A stretch of DNA of 64,000 bases from Pseudomonas mendocina. Its GTDB lineage: Bacteria; Pseudomonadota; Gammaproteobacteria; Pseudomonadales; Pseudomonadaceae. Each line of letters begins with the position of its first letter. Within the stretch, counting starts at the first letter, position 1. Position numbers and translations under genes: made by a program. The stretch spans positions 4,464,001 to 4,528,000 of the forward strand of contig NZ_CP027657.1 in NCBI RefSeq assembly GCF_003008615.1, read 5' to 3'. This document shows positions 1 through 9,620 of the stretch, one piece after another. The notes under the pieces were generated by a model. The model had not been told where the DNA came from and made no database searches. It was given only the letters and a program-made list of their open reading frames with translations.

Positions 1-1926
1 CGCCCGTTGGACTTTGCCGTATTCCCCACCATCCTGCTGGTCGCCACCTTGCTGCGCCTGGCGCTCAACGTCGCCTCCACGCGTGTCGTACTGCTGCACG
101 GTCAGGAAGGCCCGCACGCCGCGGGCAAGGTGATCCAGGCCTTCGGCGAGGTGGTGATTGGCGGTAACTACGTGGTCGGCGTGGTGGTCTTCGCCATCCT
201 GGTGATCATCAACTTCGTGGTGGTCACCAAGGGTGCCGGGCGGATTTCCGAAGTCAGCGCGCGTTTCACCCTCGATGCCATGCCCGGTAAGCAGATGGCC
301 ATCGACGCGGATCTGAACGCCGGTCTGATCGACCAGGCCGAAGCCAAGAAGCGTCGCTCCGAAGTCGCTCAGGAAGCGGACTTCTACGGTTCGATGGACG
401 GTGCCAGCAAATTCGTTCGCGGCGATGCCATCGCCGGCCTGCTGATCATGTTCGTCACCCTGATCGGCGGTATGGCCATCGGCATGCTGCAGCATGGCCT
501 GAGCTTTGCCGACGCGAGCAAGATCTACGCACTGCTGGTGATCGGTGACGGCCTGGTGGCGCAGATTCCCTCGCTGCTGCTGTCCACCGCCGCAGCCATC
601 ATGGTCACCCGCGTATCCAGTTCCGAAGACATGGGTCAGCAGGTCAACCGGCAGATGTTCGCTTCGCCGCGTGCGCTGGCTGTGGCGGCGATCATCCTGA
701 TCGTCATGGGCCTGGTGCCGGGTATGCCGCATGTCTCCTTCATTGGCCTGGGCCTGATCGCTGCCGGTGGCGCTTACTGGATCGCCAACAAGAAGCGCAG
801 GGCTCAGGAGGCCGAGCAGCAGGAGGTGCAGCGTCAACAGGAGCTGATTCCGGCGCAGAAGGCGCAGGAGGTCAAAGAGCTGGGTTGGGACGACGTCATG
901 CCTGTGGACATGGTCGGCCTGGAAGTTGGCTATCGCCTGATCCCGCTGGTCGATCGCAATCAGGGCGGGCAATTGCTGGCGCGGATCAAGGGCGTACGCA
1001 AGAAGCTGTCGCAGGAGATGGGCTTTCTCATGCCTTCGGTGCACATCCGCGATAACCTCGACCTGGCGCCCAACGCCTACCGTTTGACGCTGATGGGTGT
1101 CAGCGTGGCCGAAGCCGAGGTCTACCCGGATCGTGAATTGGCGATCAACCCCGGGCAGGTGTTTGGTCCCCTCAATGGCATCGCCGCCAAGGATCCGGCG
1201 TTCGGCCTGGAAGCCGTATGGATCGACCCCACTCAGCGTGATCAGGCGCAGTCGCTCGGTTATACCGTGGTCGATGCCAGTACCGTGGTTGCCACTCATC
1301 TCAACCAGATCCTGCACAAGCACGCTCACGAGCTGCTCGGGCATGAGGAAGTGCAGCAGCTCATGCAATTGCTGGCCAAGAGTTCGCCGAAGCTGGCCGA
1401 GGAGCTGGTGCCGGGGCTGGTGTCGCTGTCGACCCTGCTCAAGGTGTTGCAAGCGCTGTTGCAGGAGCAGGTGCCGGTGCGCGATATCCGCACCATCGCC
1501 GAAGCCATCGCCAACGTGGCGCCGAAGAGTCAAGATCCCGCCGCTATGGTCGCTGCCGTACGTGTGTCGTTGGCCCGCGCAATCGTGCAAAGCATTGTGG
1601 GACTAGAGCCGGAGCTGCCTGTGATCACCCTCGAACCGAGGTTGGAACAGATATTGCTCAATAGTCTGCAGAAGGCCGGTCAGGGCAGTGAGGATGGCAT
1701 CCTCCTGGAACCGGGCATGGCCGAGAAGCTGCAGCGTTCCCTGGTGGAAGCGGCGCAGCGCCAGGAAATGCTCGGCAAGCCGGTGATTCTGCTGGTGGCC
1801 GGCCCGATCCGGGCGATGCTGTCGCGCTTCGCGCGGTTGGCGGTATCCAGCATGCACGTGTTGGCCTACCAGGAAATTCCGGACAACAAGCAGGTCACCA
1901 TAGTCGCCACTGTGGGCCAGAACTGA
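1..1926 (+). CDS. flhA: Flagellar biosynthesis protein FlhA (5' truncated by window edge)
   Basis: FlhA forms the inner-membrane ring of the flagellar type III export gate; its cytoplasmic C-domain docks export chaperones and substrates. The frame is open from the first base with 641 codons visible. Pseudomonas FlhA is about 700 residues, so roughly 60-65 N-terminal residues lie outside the window. The FHIPEP family signature RLALNVASTR is at visible residues 19-28. Several hydrophobic segments follow in the first 260 residues, then a Gln/Glu-rich linker (about 268-285) leads to the soluble C-domain. The stop is 11 bases before flhF, so the two are co-transcribed. Truncation comes only from the window boundary. 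Confidence 0.97.
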   Translation, partial: RPLDFAVFPTILLVATLLRLALNVASTRVVLLHGQEGPHAAGKVIQAFGEVVIGGNYVVGVVVFAILVIINFVVVTKGAGRISEVSARFTLDAMPGKQMAIDADLNAGLIDQAEAKKRRSEVAQEADFYGSMDGASKFVRGDAIAGLLIMFVTLIGGMAIGMLQHGLSFADASKIYALLVIGDGLVAQIPSLLLSTAAAIMVTRVSSSEDMGQQVNRQMFASPRALAVAAIILIVMGLVPGMPHVSFIGLGLIAAGGAYWIANKKRRAQEAEQQEVQRQQELIPAQKAQEVKELGWDDVMPVDMVGLEVGYRLIPLVDRNQGGQLLARIKGVRKKLSQEMGFLMPSVHIRDNLDLAPNAYRLTLMGVSVAEAEVYPDRELAINPGQVFGPLNGIAAKDPAFGLEAVWIDPTQRDQAQSLGYTVVDASTVVATHLNQILHKHAHELLGHEEVQQLMQLLAKSSPKLAEELVPGLVSLSTLLKVLQALLQEQVPVRDIRTIAEAIANVAPKSQDPAAMVAAVRVSLARAIVQSIVGLEPELPVITLEPRLEQILLNSLQKAGQGSEDGILLEPGMAEKLQRSLVEAAQRQEMLGKPVILLVAGPIRAMLSRFARLAVSSMHVLAYQEIPDNKQVTIVATVGQN

Positions 1927-1937
1927 GGTAAAGGGTC

Positions 1938-3248
1938 ATGCAGGTCAAACGCTTCTTCGCCGCCGATATGCGAACCGCCATGAAACTGGTGCGTGACGAG
2001 CTGGGTGCCGATGCTGCGATCATCGGCAACCGCCGCGTGGCCGGTGGTGTCGAGCTGACTGCCGCGCTGGACTATCAGGTGACGCCGGCTCCGGTGCGCC
2101 CGAACCCGGCGCTGGAGGCCGAGCTGCGCAAGACCCAGGCGCGCATCGCCAGTGCCCAGGCCGAGCTCGCCACCCGTGCCGAGCAGGACGCCGGCAAGGA
2201 TCGTCAGCTGTTCGCCAACGAATCTCTGCTGGCCCCCGAGCTGCCGGCCACTCCGGTCAAGCCGCAGCGCCCGGTCGAGGCCGCAGTGCCTGCTACGCCG
2301 GCTGTCGACCCCCGAGCGCTGGATGCCATGCGTTTCGAGCTGCACGGCCTGCGTGAGCTGATCGAAGTGCAACTGGGCTCCATTGCCTGGGGCCAACTGC
2401 AAAATCGTCGTCCGCAACAAGCCAATCTGTGGCGTCGCCTGCAGCGCATGGGCCTGTCTGCCGAGCTGTCGCAGGCGCTGCTGAGCAAGGTGGCAGGCGT
2501 GGCCGAGCCGCGTCAGGCCTGGCGCATGCTGCTGGCGCACCTGGCCCACGCGATCAGAACGCCGAAGGTAGAACCGCTGGAGGAGGGCGGGGTGATTGCC
2601 TTGGTCGGCCCGGCTGGCATGGGCAAGACCACCACCCTAGCCAAGCTGGCCGCGCGTTACGTGCTTAAGTACGGCGCGCAGCAGGTCGCTCTGGTGAGCA
2701 TGGACAGTTACCGTATTGGCGCGCAGGAGCAACTCAAGACCCTGGGGCGTATCCTGGGGGTATCGGTGACTCAGGTCGATCCTGGTCAGTCGTTGCTGCA
2801 GGCGCTGACTCCGCTGGCGAAAAAGCGTGTGGTGCTCGTCGATACTGCGGGCCTGCCGGGTAACGATCCCGCACTGCGTCTGCAACTGGAAAGCCTGGCT
2901 TCGGCGCGTATCAATGCGAAAAATTATCTGGTTCTGGCTGCAACAAGTCAGAGCCAAGTGCTCAAGGCGGCCTACCATAGTTACAAGCGTTGTGGACTGG
3001 CAGGCTGCATACTGACGAAACTGGACGAGGCGGCGAGCCTGGGCGAGGTTTTAGGTCTGGCTATAGGCCAGCATCTGCCGGTAGCCTATGTCACGGACGG
3101 GCCGCGTATTCCGGACGATCTGCAGGTGCCGCGCAGTCATCAACTGGTCAGTCGCGCGGTAGGTTTGCAGGCCGCCGAGGAGCCGAGCGAAGATGCCATG
3201 GCGCAGATGTTCGCCGGGCTATACCACAGTCCGGCACGTGCCGGCTGA
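1938..3248 (+). CDS. flhF: Signal-recognition-particle-type GTPase FlhF
   Basis: FlhF places the flagellum at the cell pole and recruits the first basal-body parts. The protein has 436 residues. The N-terminal B domain (1-50) is followed by a low-complexity linker (50-130), an N domain, and an SRP-type G domain. GTPase motifs are visible: P-loop GPAGMGKT at 224-231, DTAG at 302-305 and TKLD at 360-363. It starts 11 bases after flhA and is followed by fleN, whose product antagonises FlhF. This is the standard arrangement for polar flagellates such as Pseudomonas and Vibrio. The ATG start gives the conserved beginning MQVKRFFAADMR. Confidence 0.97.
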   Translation: MQVKRFFAADMRTAMKLVRDELGADAAIIGNRRVAGGVELTAALDYQVTPAPVRPNPALEAELRKTQARIASAQAELATRAEQDAGKDRQLFANESLLAPELPATPVKPQRPVEAAVPATPAVDPRALDAMRFELHGLRELIEVQLGSIAWGQLQNRRPQQANLWRRLQRMGLSAELSQALLSKVAGVAEPRQAWRMLLAHLAHAIRTPKVEPLEEGGVIALVGPAGMGKTTTLAKLAARYVLKYGAQQVALVSMDSYRIGAQEQLKTLGRILGVSVTQVDPGQSLLQALTPLAKKRVVLVDTAGLPGNDPALRLQLESLASARINAKNYLVLAATSQSQVLKAAYHSYKRCGLAGCILTKLDEAASLGEVLGLAIGQHLPVAYVTDGPRIPDDLQVPRSHQLVSRAVGLQAAEEPSEDAMAQMFAGLYHSPARAG

Positions 3249-3268
3249 AGCGACGAGAACAGTGCATC

Positions 3269-3289
3269 CTCCCGCGTGGTTGGCGGGAG
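3269..3289 (+). other. Hairpin between flhF and fleN
   Basis: A perfect 7-bp inverted repeat (CTCCCGC / GCGGGAG, 7-nt loop) lies in the 89-bp gap before fleN. There is no T-run after it, so it is unlikely to be an efficient terminator. It could mark an mRNA processing or attenuation point between flhF and fleN; that is inference. Confidence 0.3.
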
Positions 3290-3337
3290 TGAACGGCCAA
3301 ATGGCCAAGTCGAAGTTAGACAAGGTGTAGAAATAAC

Positions 3338-4168
3338 ATGGGTATGCATCCCGTACAGGTGATTGCGGTGACTGGCGGCAAGGGTGGCGTCGGCAAGACC
3401 AACGTGTCGGTCAATCTGTCCATGGCCCTGGCCGATCTCGGCCGTCGGGTGATGCTGATGGACGCTGACCTTGGCCTGGCCAACGTCGACGTTCTGTTGG
3501 GCCTGACGCCCAAGCGCACCCTGGCCGATGTGATCGCAGGTGAATGCGATCTGCGTGACGTGCTGCTGCAGGGGCCGGGCGGCATCCGTATCGTGCCGGC
3601 GGCGTCCGGTACGCAGAGCATGGTCAGTCTTACGCCGATGCAGCACGCCGGCCTGATCCAGGCATTCAGCGATATCAGCGAAAACCTGGACGTACTGGTG
3701 ATCGATACTGCGGCCGGTATTGGCGATGCGGTGGTCAGCTTCGTTCGCGCGGCGCAGGAAATTCTCGTAGTGGTGTGCGATGAGCCGACCTCGATCACCG
3801 ACGCCTACGCGCTGATCAAATTGCTCAATCGTGACCACGGTATCAGCCGCTTCCGCGTGTTGGCCAACATGGCCCACAGCCCGCAGGAAGGGCGCAATCT
3901 CTTTGCTAAGCTGACCAAGGTGACGGATCGTTTCCTCGATGTCGCCCTGCAGTATGTCGGTGCCGTGCCCTACGATGAGTGTGTGCGTAAAGCCGTGCAG
4001 AAGCAGCGTGCCGTCTATGAAGCCTTCCCACGATCCAAGTGCGCCCTGGCGTTCAAGGCGATAGCTCAGAAGGTCGACACCTGGCCGTTGCCGGCCAATC
4101 CCCGTGGCCATCTGGAATTTTTCGTCGAGCGTCTGGTGCATCAACCGACTGCAGACTCGGCCGTATGA
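3338..4168 (+). CDS. fleN: Flagellar number regulator FleN (FlhG), MinD/ParA-type ATPase
   Basis: FleN/FlhG limits flagellar number in Pseudomonas by restraining the activator FleQ and by opposing FlhF. The 276-residue protein opens with the deviant Walker A motif KGGVGKTN (residues 15-22) typical of MinD/ParA ATPases. A Walker B-like segment (LDVLVIDTAAG) follows in mid-protein. Its 3' end overlaps fliA by four bases (ATGA), which suggests translational coupling. It lies between flhF and fliA, as in P. aeruginosa. The ATG at 3338 is the only good start near the P-loop; a second in-frame ATG two codons later would change little. Confidence 0.95.
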   Translation: MGMHPVQVIAVTGGKGGVGKTNVSVNLSMALADLGRRVMLMDADLGLANVDVLLGLTPKRTLADVIAGECDLRDVLLQGPGGIRIVPAASGTQSMVSLTPMQHAGLIQAFSDISENLDVLVIDTAAGIGDAVVSFVRAAQEILVVVCDEPTSITDAYALIKLLNRDHGISRFRVLANMAHSPQEGRNLFAKLTKVTDRFLDVALQYVGAVPYDECVRKAVQKQRAVYEAFPRSKCALAFKAIAQKVDTWPLPANPRGHLEFFVERLVHQPTADSAV

Positions 4169-4911
4169 CAGCAGCCTCTGGACTTCGTATGTACAACAAG
4201 GCTCAGGCGCAGGATTCCCAGCATCAGCTGATCGAACGCTATGCGCCGCTGGTCAAGCGGATTGCCTATCACTTATTGGCCCGTCTGCCGGCCAGCGTGC
4301 AGGTCGATGACCTGATCCAGGCCGGCATGATCGGCCTGCTCGAAGCCTCGCGCAAATACGACTCCAGCAAGGGTGCCAGCTTCGAAACCTTCGCCGGTAT
4401 CCGTATTCGTGGTGCCATGCTCGATGAGGTGCGCAAGGGGGATTGGGCGCCGCGTTCGGTACACCGCAACAGCCGTATGGTCAGCGATGCGATTCGTGTT
4501 GTTGAAGCCAGAACGGGGCGTGACGCTAAAGATCACGAAGTTGCGGCCGAACTCCAATTGAGTCTGGAGGATTACTACGGCATTCTTGGCGACACTTTGG
4601 GCAGCCGCCTGTTCAGCTTCGACGACCTGTTGCAGGACGGCGAGCATGGCGGGTTGCACGAAGACGCCGGGCACACCCACCTCGAACCTTCGCGGGACCT
4701 CGAAGACGAACGCTTCCAGGCGGCTTTGGCCGATGCCATCGCTGGTTTGCCGGAGCGTGAACGTCTCGTGCTGGCGCTGTATTACGACGAAGAACTGAAC
4801 TTGAAAGAAATCGGCGAAGTGCTGGGGGTTAGCGAGTCACGCGTCAGCCAGTTGCATAGCCAGTGCGCAGCGCGTCTGCGTTCGCGGCTAAGTGAATGGC
4901 GCGCTGGCTGA
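4165..4911 (+). CDS. fliA: RNA polymerase sigma-28 factor FliA
   Basis: FliA directs transcription of late flagellar and chemotaxis genes and is held by FlgM until the hook is finished. The start at 4165 gives 248 residues beginning MTAASGLRMYNKAQ and overlaps the fleN stop by four bases; an in-frame ATG eight codons later is the alternative. Region 2 (LIERYAPLVKRIAYHLLARL, then QVDDLIQAGMIGLLEA) and region 4 (ERERLVLALYYDEELNLKEI, then the helix-turn-helix GVSESRVSQLHSQ) are clear. It probably controls the ParP-cheW promoter seen downstream at 12080-12107 (inference from the consensus match). Confidence 0.97.
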   Translation: MTAASGLRMYNKAQAQDSQHQLIERYAPLVKRIAYHLLARLPASVQVDDLIQAGMIGLLEASRKYDSSKGASFETFAGIRIRGAMLDEVRKGDWAPRSVHRNSRMVSDAIRVVEARTGRDAKDHEVAAELQLSLEDYYGILGDTLGSRLFSFDDLLQDGEHGGLHEDAGHTHLEPSRDLEDERFQAALADAIAGLPERERLVLALYYDEELNLKEIGEVLGVSESRVSQLHSQCAARLRSRLSEWRAG

Positions 4912-5019
4912 ACAGCGTATTCGCAGGCTTAAACGGCCTGTTAACGGTTTCATGATTAAAGGACGTGGTTGCGAGCGCAATACGTTTGGGACTGTACGGA
5001 GGTCGACTTGGACAAGAAC

Positions 5020-5394
5020 ATGAAAATCCTCATCGTTGACGATTTCTCGACGATGCGACGGATCATCAAGAACCTCTTGCGGGATTTGGGTTTCACCAAC
5101 ACCGCAGAAGCCGACGATGGCACCTCGGCGCTGCCGATGCTGCAAAGCGGCAGCTTCGACTTTCTGGTGACCGACTGGAACATGCCCGGTATGACCGGCA
5201 TCGACCTGCTACGTGCCGTGCGCGCCGACGAACGTCTGAAGCACCTGCCGGTGTTGATGGTGACGGCCGAAGCCAAGCGCGATCAGATCATCGAGGCGGC
5301 CCAAGCCGGTGTGAACGGCTATGTGGTCAAACCCTTCACTGCCCAGGTGCTGAAGGAAAAGATCGAGAAGATCTTCGAGCGGGTCAACGGCTGA
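5020..5394 (+). CDS. cheY: Chemotaxis response regulator CheY
   Basis: Single-domain response regulator; phosphorylated by CheA, it binds the flagellar switch and changes rotation. From ATG 5020 the product has 124 residues. The acidic pair D7/D8, phospho-acceptor D52, T82 and K104 are all in place. Start choice: an in-frame TTG at 5008 has GGAGG five bases upstream, while the ATG has no well-spaced Shine-Dalgarno of its own. A start at TTG would add four residues (MDKN). The ATG is kept because the family conventionally begins MKILIVDD. It heads the cheY-Z-A-B series, 19 bases before cheZ. Confidence 0.95.
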   Translation: MKILIVDDFSTMRRIIKNLLRDLGFTNTAEADDGTSALPMLQSGSFDFLVTDWNMPGMTGIDLLRAVRADERLKHLPVLMVTAEAKRDQIIEAAQAGVNGYVVKPFTAQVLKEKIEKIFERVNG

Positions 5395-5413
5395 TGTCGG
5401 CCGCGAGGGTGCT

Positions 5414-6202
5414 ATGGAACACGATGACTCCACGCTGGGTGACCTTGAGTCGACCCTGAAAAGCAACGCCCGCGATCTGGTCGATAGCCTCGAACAAGGC
5501 AACTTCGGCGCCGCGGTACAACTGATTAATGAGCTCAACAAGGTTCGTGATCGTGGCCTGTATCACGAGGTCGGCAAGCTGACCCGTGAGCTGCACAATG
5601 CCATTGTCAATTTCCAGCTTGATCCGCGTATGCCGCATGCCCAGGAGCTGTCGCAGATCGCCGATGCCACCGAACGCCTGAATTATGTGGTCACCATGAC
5701 CGAGAAGGCTGCCAACCGCACCATGGATCTGGTGGAGCAGAGCGCGCCGCTGGTCAATGACCTGAGCGATGAGGCGCAGAGTCTGAGCGTTGAGTGGGGC
5801 CGTTTCATGCGTCGTGAAATGGGCGCCGATGGCTTTCGTGAGTTGGCCAAGCGTATCGAACTGTTCCTCGCTCGCAGCGAGCGTGATGGCAACAAGCTCT
5901 CCAGCCATCTCAACGACATTTTGCTGGCGCAGGACTACCAGGATCTGACTGGCCAAGTGATCAAACGTGTCACCCAACTGGTGACCGAGGTGGAAAGCAA
6001 CCTGCTCAAGCTGATGTTGATGGCCAGTCAGGTCGACCGTTTTGCCGGTATTCAGCACGATCACGAAGTGCTGCGCGCCGAACAGGAAAAATTAAAAGAG
6101 CCATCGCGGGGTGAAGGTCCGCAGATTCATGCCGATAAGCGTGATGACGTTGCCTCCAGCCAGGACGATGTCGACGACCTGCTGTCCAGCCTAGGGTTCT
6201 AA
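5414..6202 (+). CDS. cheZ: CheY-P phosphatase CheZ
   Basis: CheZ removes phosphate from CheY-P to end the signal. The 262-residue, mostly helical protein has the catalytic segment QDYQDLTGQ, with the conserved acidic residue D177 and glutamine Q181. It ends with the acidic CheY-binding tail DDVDDLLSSLGF. It lies between cheY and cheA with short gaps (19 and 12 bases), consistent with one operon. The length is somewhat greater than enteric CheZ (about 214), through a longer N-terminal helix and a charged linker near 220-250. Confidence 0.96.
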   Translation: MEHDDSTLGDLESTLKSNARDLVDSLEQGNFGAAVQLINELNKVRDRGLYHEVGKLTRELHNAIVNFQLDPRMPHAQELSQIADATERLNYVVTMTEKAANRTMDLVEQSAPLVNDLSDEAQSLSVEWGRFMRREMGADGFRELAKRIELFLARSERDGNKLSSHLNDILLAQDYQDLTGQVIKRVTQLVTEVESNLLKLMLMASQVDRFAGIQHDHEVLRAEQEKLKEPSRGEGPQIHADKRDDVASSQDDVDDLLSSLGF

Positions 6203-6214
6203 GGAGCACACAAT

Positions 6215-8419
6215 ATGAGCTTCGGCGCCGATGAAGAGATCCTCCAGGATTTCCTGGTAGAGGCCGGCGAGATTCTCGAACAGTTGTCCGAACAATTAGT
6301 CGAGCTGGAAAGCCGACCGGACGACATGAACCTGCTCAACGCCATCTTTCGCGGTTTCCATACCGTCAAGGGCGGAGCGGGCTTCCTCCAGCTCAATGAG
6401 TTGGTGGAGTGCTGCCATATCGCCGAAAACGTCTTCGACATCCTGCGCAAGGGTGAGCGTCGCGTCGATTCGGAATTGATGGATGTGGTGCTCGAGGCTC
6501 TTGATGCTGTCAATGGCATGTTCGGCGAGGTGCGTGAGCGCCGCGAGCCGACACCTGCCTCTCCTGAGCTGCTGGCTGCATTGGCGCGCCTGGCTGAGCC
6601 GGCGGGTGCCGATTCGGCTCCTGCTCCAGCTCCTGCACGTGAGCCTGAGCCTGTAGCAGCGCCCGAGCCGGTTGCTGTGGCTGCCGCTCCTGGCGATATC
6701 ACCGACAGTGAGTTCGAGCAACTGCTCGATGCCCTGGGCGATGCGCCGGCAAGCGAAAACGTCGCGGCTGGTGATGAAATTACCGACGACGAGTTCGAGT
6801 CTCTGCTCGATCAGTTGCATGGCAAGGGGCAGTTCACCGGCACGGTCGAGGCTTCGGCTGACGTTGCCGTCGCGGCTGTACCGGCCGCAGCTCCGACTGG
6901 GGACGATATTACCGACGACGAATTCGAGGCTCTGCTCGATCAGTTGCACGGCAAGGGCCAGTTTTCCGCTGCACCTGAAGTGGCCGCTCCAGTCGCCGCG
7001 ACTGCCGAAGCTGCTGCGCCGGTCAGTGACGATATTACCGATGACGAGTTCGAATCCCTGCTCGATCAGCTGCATGGCAAAGGCAAATTCGTTCCTCCGA
7101 GCGAGCCGGCGCCGGCACCTGCTGCGGTAGCCAAGCCTGCTGCAGCCAAGGTCGCTCCGCCCAAGCCCGCCGCCAAGGCCGAGCCTGCCGCTGCGCGTAC
7201 CCCGGCTGCTCCAGCACCGGCCGTGGACAAAGCGGCAGCGCCTGCGAGCGAGGCGGAGACCACCGTGCGCGTCGATACCGCGCGCCTCGACGAGATCATG
7301 AATATGGTCGGCGAGTTGGTGCTGGTGCGTAACCGCCTGGTACGCCTGGGGCTCAACAGCGGCGACGAGGCCATGTCCAAGGCCGTGTCGAACCTCGACG
7401 TGGTGACTGCGGATCTGCAGACGTCGGTGATGAAGACCCGTATGCAGCCGATCAAGAAGGTCTTCGGTCGCTTCCCTCGCCTCGTGCGCGATTTGGCGCG
7501 CAGCCTGAAGAAGGAAATCAACCTCGAGCTGGTGGGTGAAGAAACCGATCTCGACAAGAACCTGGTCGAGGCGCTCGCCGACCCACTGGTGCACTTGGTA
7601 CGTAATGCCGTCGACCACGGTGTGGAAACCCCGGAAGAGCGCGAGAAGGCTGGCAAGGCTCGCGCGGGCCGTGTGGTGCTGTCCGCCGAGCAGGAGGGCG
7701 ATCACATCCTGCTGTCGATCACCGACGATGGCAAAGGCATGGATGCCGACGTGCTGCGCGCCAAGGCCGTCGAAAAAGGCCTGCTGGACAAGGACGCGGC
7801 CGACCGTCTGAACGAATTCGAGTGCTACAACCTGATCTTCGCTCCGGGCTTCTCGACCAAGACCGAGATTTCCGATGTGTCCGGCCGTGGCGTTGGCATG
7901 GATGTGGTGAAAACCAAGATTTCTCAGCTCAACGGCACGGTCAACGTGTTCTCGCAGAAGGGCCAGGGCTCGAAAATCATCATCAAGGTGCCATTGACCC
8001 TGGCGATCATGCCGACGCTGATGGTGATGCTGGAGAATCAGGCCTTTGCTTTCCCGCTGGTCAACGTCAACGAAATCTTCCACCTCGACCTGTCGCGTAC
8101 CAACGTGGTCGATGGCCAGGAAGTGGTGATCGTGCGTGACAAGGCGCTGCCACTGTTCTATCTCAAGCGCTGGCTGGTGCCGCAGGCTTTCCACGAAGGA
8201 CAGCGCGAGGGGCATGTGGTGATCCTTACCGTCGGCAGCCAACGCATCGGCTTTGTCGTCGATCAATTGGTCGGTCAGGAAGAAGTGGTAATCAAGCCAC
8301 TGGGCAAGATGCTTCAGGGCACGCCCGGGATGTCCGGCGCCACGATCACTGGTGATGGACGCATCGCGTTGATTCTCGACGTACCGAGCATGCTCAAGCG
8401 CTATGCTCGGCGTTTCTGA
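6215..8419 (+). CDS. cheA: Chemotaxis histidine kinase CheA
   Basis: CheA autophosphorylates in response to receptors and passes phosphate to CheY and CheB. In this 734-residue protein the HPt domain comes first, with the phospho-histidine H49 in FHTVKGGAGF. Residues 110-345 form a long Ala/Pro linker in place of an obvious P2 domain. The linker carries four copies of an acidic motif of the type ITDDEFESLLDQLHGKGQF, at 161-176 (degenerate and short), 188-208, 231-251 and 273-293. Dimerisation, HATPase (N box about 460-471, G1 DDGKGMD at 504-510, G2 GRGVGMD at 557-563) and CheW-like domains follow. The repeats may substitute for P2 in binding a partner; this is inference. Confidence 0.97.
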   Translation: MSFGADEEILQDFLVEAGEILEQLSEQLVELESRPDDMNLLNAIFRGFHTVKGGAGFLQLNELVECCHIAENVFDILRKGERRVDSELMDVVLEALDAVNGMFGEVRERREPTPASPELLAALARLAEPAGADSAPAPAPAREPEPVAAPEPVAVAAAPGDITDSEFEQLLDALGDAPASENVAAGDEITDDEFESLLDQLHGKGQFTGTVEASADVAVAAVPAAAPTGDDITDDEFEALLDQLHGKGQFSAAPEVAAPVAATAEAAAPVSDDITDDEFESLLDQLHGKGKFVPPSEPAPAPAAVAKPAAAKVAPPKPAAKAEPAAARTPAAPAPAVDKAAAPASEAETTVRVDTARLDEIMNMVGELVLVRNRLVRLGLNSGDEAMSKAVSNLDVVTADLQTSVMKTRMQPIKKVFGRFPRLVRDLARSLKKEINLELVGEETDLDKNLVEALADPLVHLVRNAVDHGVETPEEREKAGKARAGRVVLSAEQEGDHILLSITDDGKGMDADVLRAKAVEKGLLDKDAADRLNEFECYNLIFAPGFSTKTEISDVSGRGVGMDVVKTKISQLNGTVNVFSQKGQGSKIIIKVPLTLAIMPTLMVMLENQAFAFPLVNVNEIFHLDLSRTNVVDGQEVVIVRDKALPLFYLKRWLVPQAFHEGQREGHVVILTVGSQRIGFVVDQLVGQEEVVIKPLGKMLQGTPGMSGATITGDGRIALILDVPSMLKRYARRF
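6695..7093 (+). repeat. Four-copy coding repeat in the CheA linker
   Basis: Four imperfect copies of a block encoding an (D/E)ITD-D/S-EFE-x-LLD motif, spaced about 27-43 codons apart by Ala/Pro-rich stretches. Copies 2 to 4 extend into LHGKG(Q/K)F; copy 1 lacks that tail. Because third positions differ between copies, the repeat is held by selection on protein and is not a fresh DNA duplication. Confidence 0.85.
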
Positions 8420-8461
8420 TGGTTGCGGCGCAGGCGAGGCCTGCGCTGGCTAGGAGTGTGT

Positions 8462-9595
8462 ATGGCAGTTAAGGTTCTGGTGGTGGACGACTCCGGTTTT
8501 TTCCGCCGGCGCGTTTCGGAAATTCTGTCTGCTGACCCCAGTATTCAGGTCGTGGGCACAGCCACCAATGGGCGGGAAGCCATCGATCAGGCGTTGGCGC
8601 TCAAGCCCGACGTGATTACCATGGATTACGAGATGCCGATGATGGACGGCATCACTGCGGTACGAAACATCATGCAGCGCTGCCCGACGCCAGTATTGAT
8701 GTTTTCCTCGCTGACTCATGAAGGCGCTCGTGTCACCCTCGATGCGCTGGATGCCGGGGCAGTGGACTTCCTGCCGAAGAATTTCGAGGACATCTCGCGC
8801 AATCCCGAGAAGGTCAAGCAGATGCTGTGCGAGAAGGTGCATACCATCGCGCGCAGCAATCGCCGTTTCAGCTCGGCCGCAGTAGCGCCGACTGCGGCCA
8901 GTCCGGCAGCGGCGCCGACTAGTCGTCCTGCTGTTGCTCCAGTACGTCCGGCCACGCCCGCCGTCACGCCGCGTACTGCACCGACTCCAAGCACTTCCAG
9001 TGCCGCGCCGAGTTCGGCTGCGCCCAAGCGCAAGTCTTACAAACTGGTGGCCATTGGTACCTCCACCGGCGGCCCGGTGGCACTGCAACGTGTACTGACG
9101 CAATTGCCGGCCAATTTCCCGGCACCGCTGGTGTTGATCCAGCATATGCCGGCAGCTTTCACCAAGGCCTTTGCCGAGCGCCTGGACAAGCTCTGCCGCA
9201 TCCAGGTCAAGGAAGCCGAGGATGGCGATGTACTACGCCCTGGCCTGGCGCTGCTGGCTCCTGGCGGCAAGCAGATGATGGTCGATGCCCGTGGCGTGGT
9301 GAAGATTCTGCCGGGCGACGAGCGCCTCAACTACAAGCCTTGCGTGGATATCACCTTCGGTTCGGCGGCCAAGTCCTATGGCGACAAGGTACTGGCCGTG
9401 GTACTGACCGGCATGGGTGCCGATGGCCGTGAAGGTGCGCGTCTGCTCAAGCAGGGTGGCAGCCAGGTCTGGGCGCAGGATGAAGCCAGTTGCGTGATCT
9501 ATGGCATGCCGATGGCCGTGGTCAAGGCCAGCCTCGCCGATGCGATCTACAGCCTGGATGACATCGGTCGGCATCTGACCGAGGCCTGCCAATGA
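8462..9595 (+). CDS. cheB: Chemotaxis methylesterase / response regulator CheB
   Basis: CheB demethylates and deamidates receptor glutamates after phosphorylation by CheA, giving adaptation. The ATG at 8462 follows TAGGAG and gives 377 residues starting [12 protein letters not shown]. The receiver domain has phospho-acceptor D55. An Ala/Pro/Thr-rich linker (about 138-193) separates it from the esterase domain, which shows the serine motif GTSTGGP, the histidine in LIQHMP and the aspartate in LTGMGADG. It follows cheA by 42 bases. Confidence 0.96.
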   Translation: MAVKVLVVDDSGFFRRRVSEILSADPSIQVVGTATNGREAIDQALALKPDVITMDYEMPMMDGITAVRNIMQRCPTPVLMFSSLTHEGARVTLDALDAGAVDFLPKNFEDISRNPEKVKQMLCEKVHTIARSNRRFSSAAVAPTAASPAAAPTSRPAVAPVRPATPAVTPRTAPTPSTSSAAPSSAAPKRKSYKLVAIGTSTGGPVALQRVLTQLPANFPAPLVLIQHMPAAFTKAFAERLDKLCRIQVKEAEDGDVLRPGLALLAPGGKQMMVDARGVVKILPGDERLNYKPCVDITFGSAAKSYGDKVLAVVLTGMGADGREGARLLKQGGSQVWAQDEASCVIYGMPMAVVKASLADAIYSLDDIGRHLTEACQ

Positions 9596-9620
9596 TGAAG
9601 GCTGAGTCGAGCGTGTCTGC

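Noticed and set aside
6695..7093. CRISPR-like or VNTR array
   Set aside because: The repeat period is irregular and the similarity is at protein level within cheA; it is a coding linker repeat.
6296..8266. Long minus-strand open frame opposite cheA
   Set aside because: His/Leu/Gln-rich antisense translation of CheA with no start context and no similarity.
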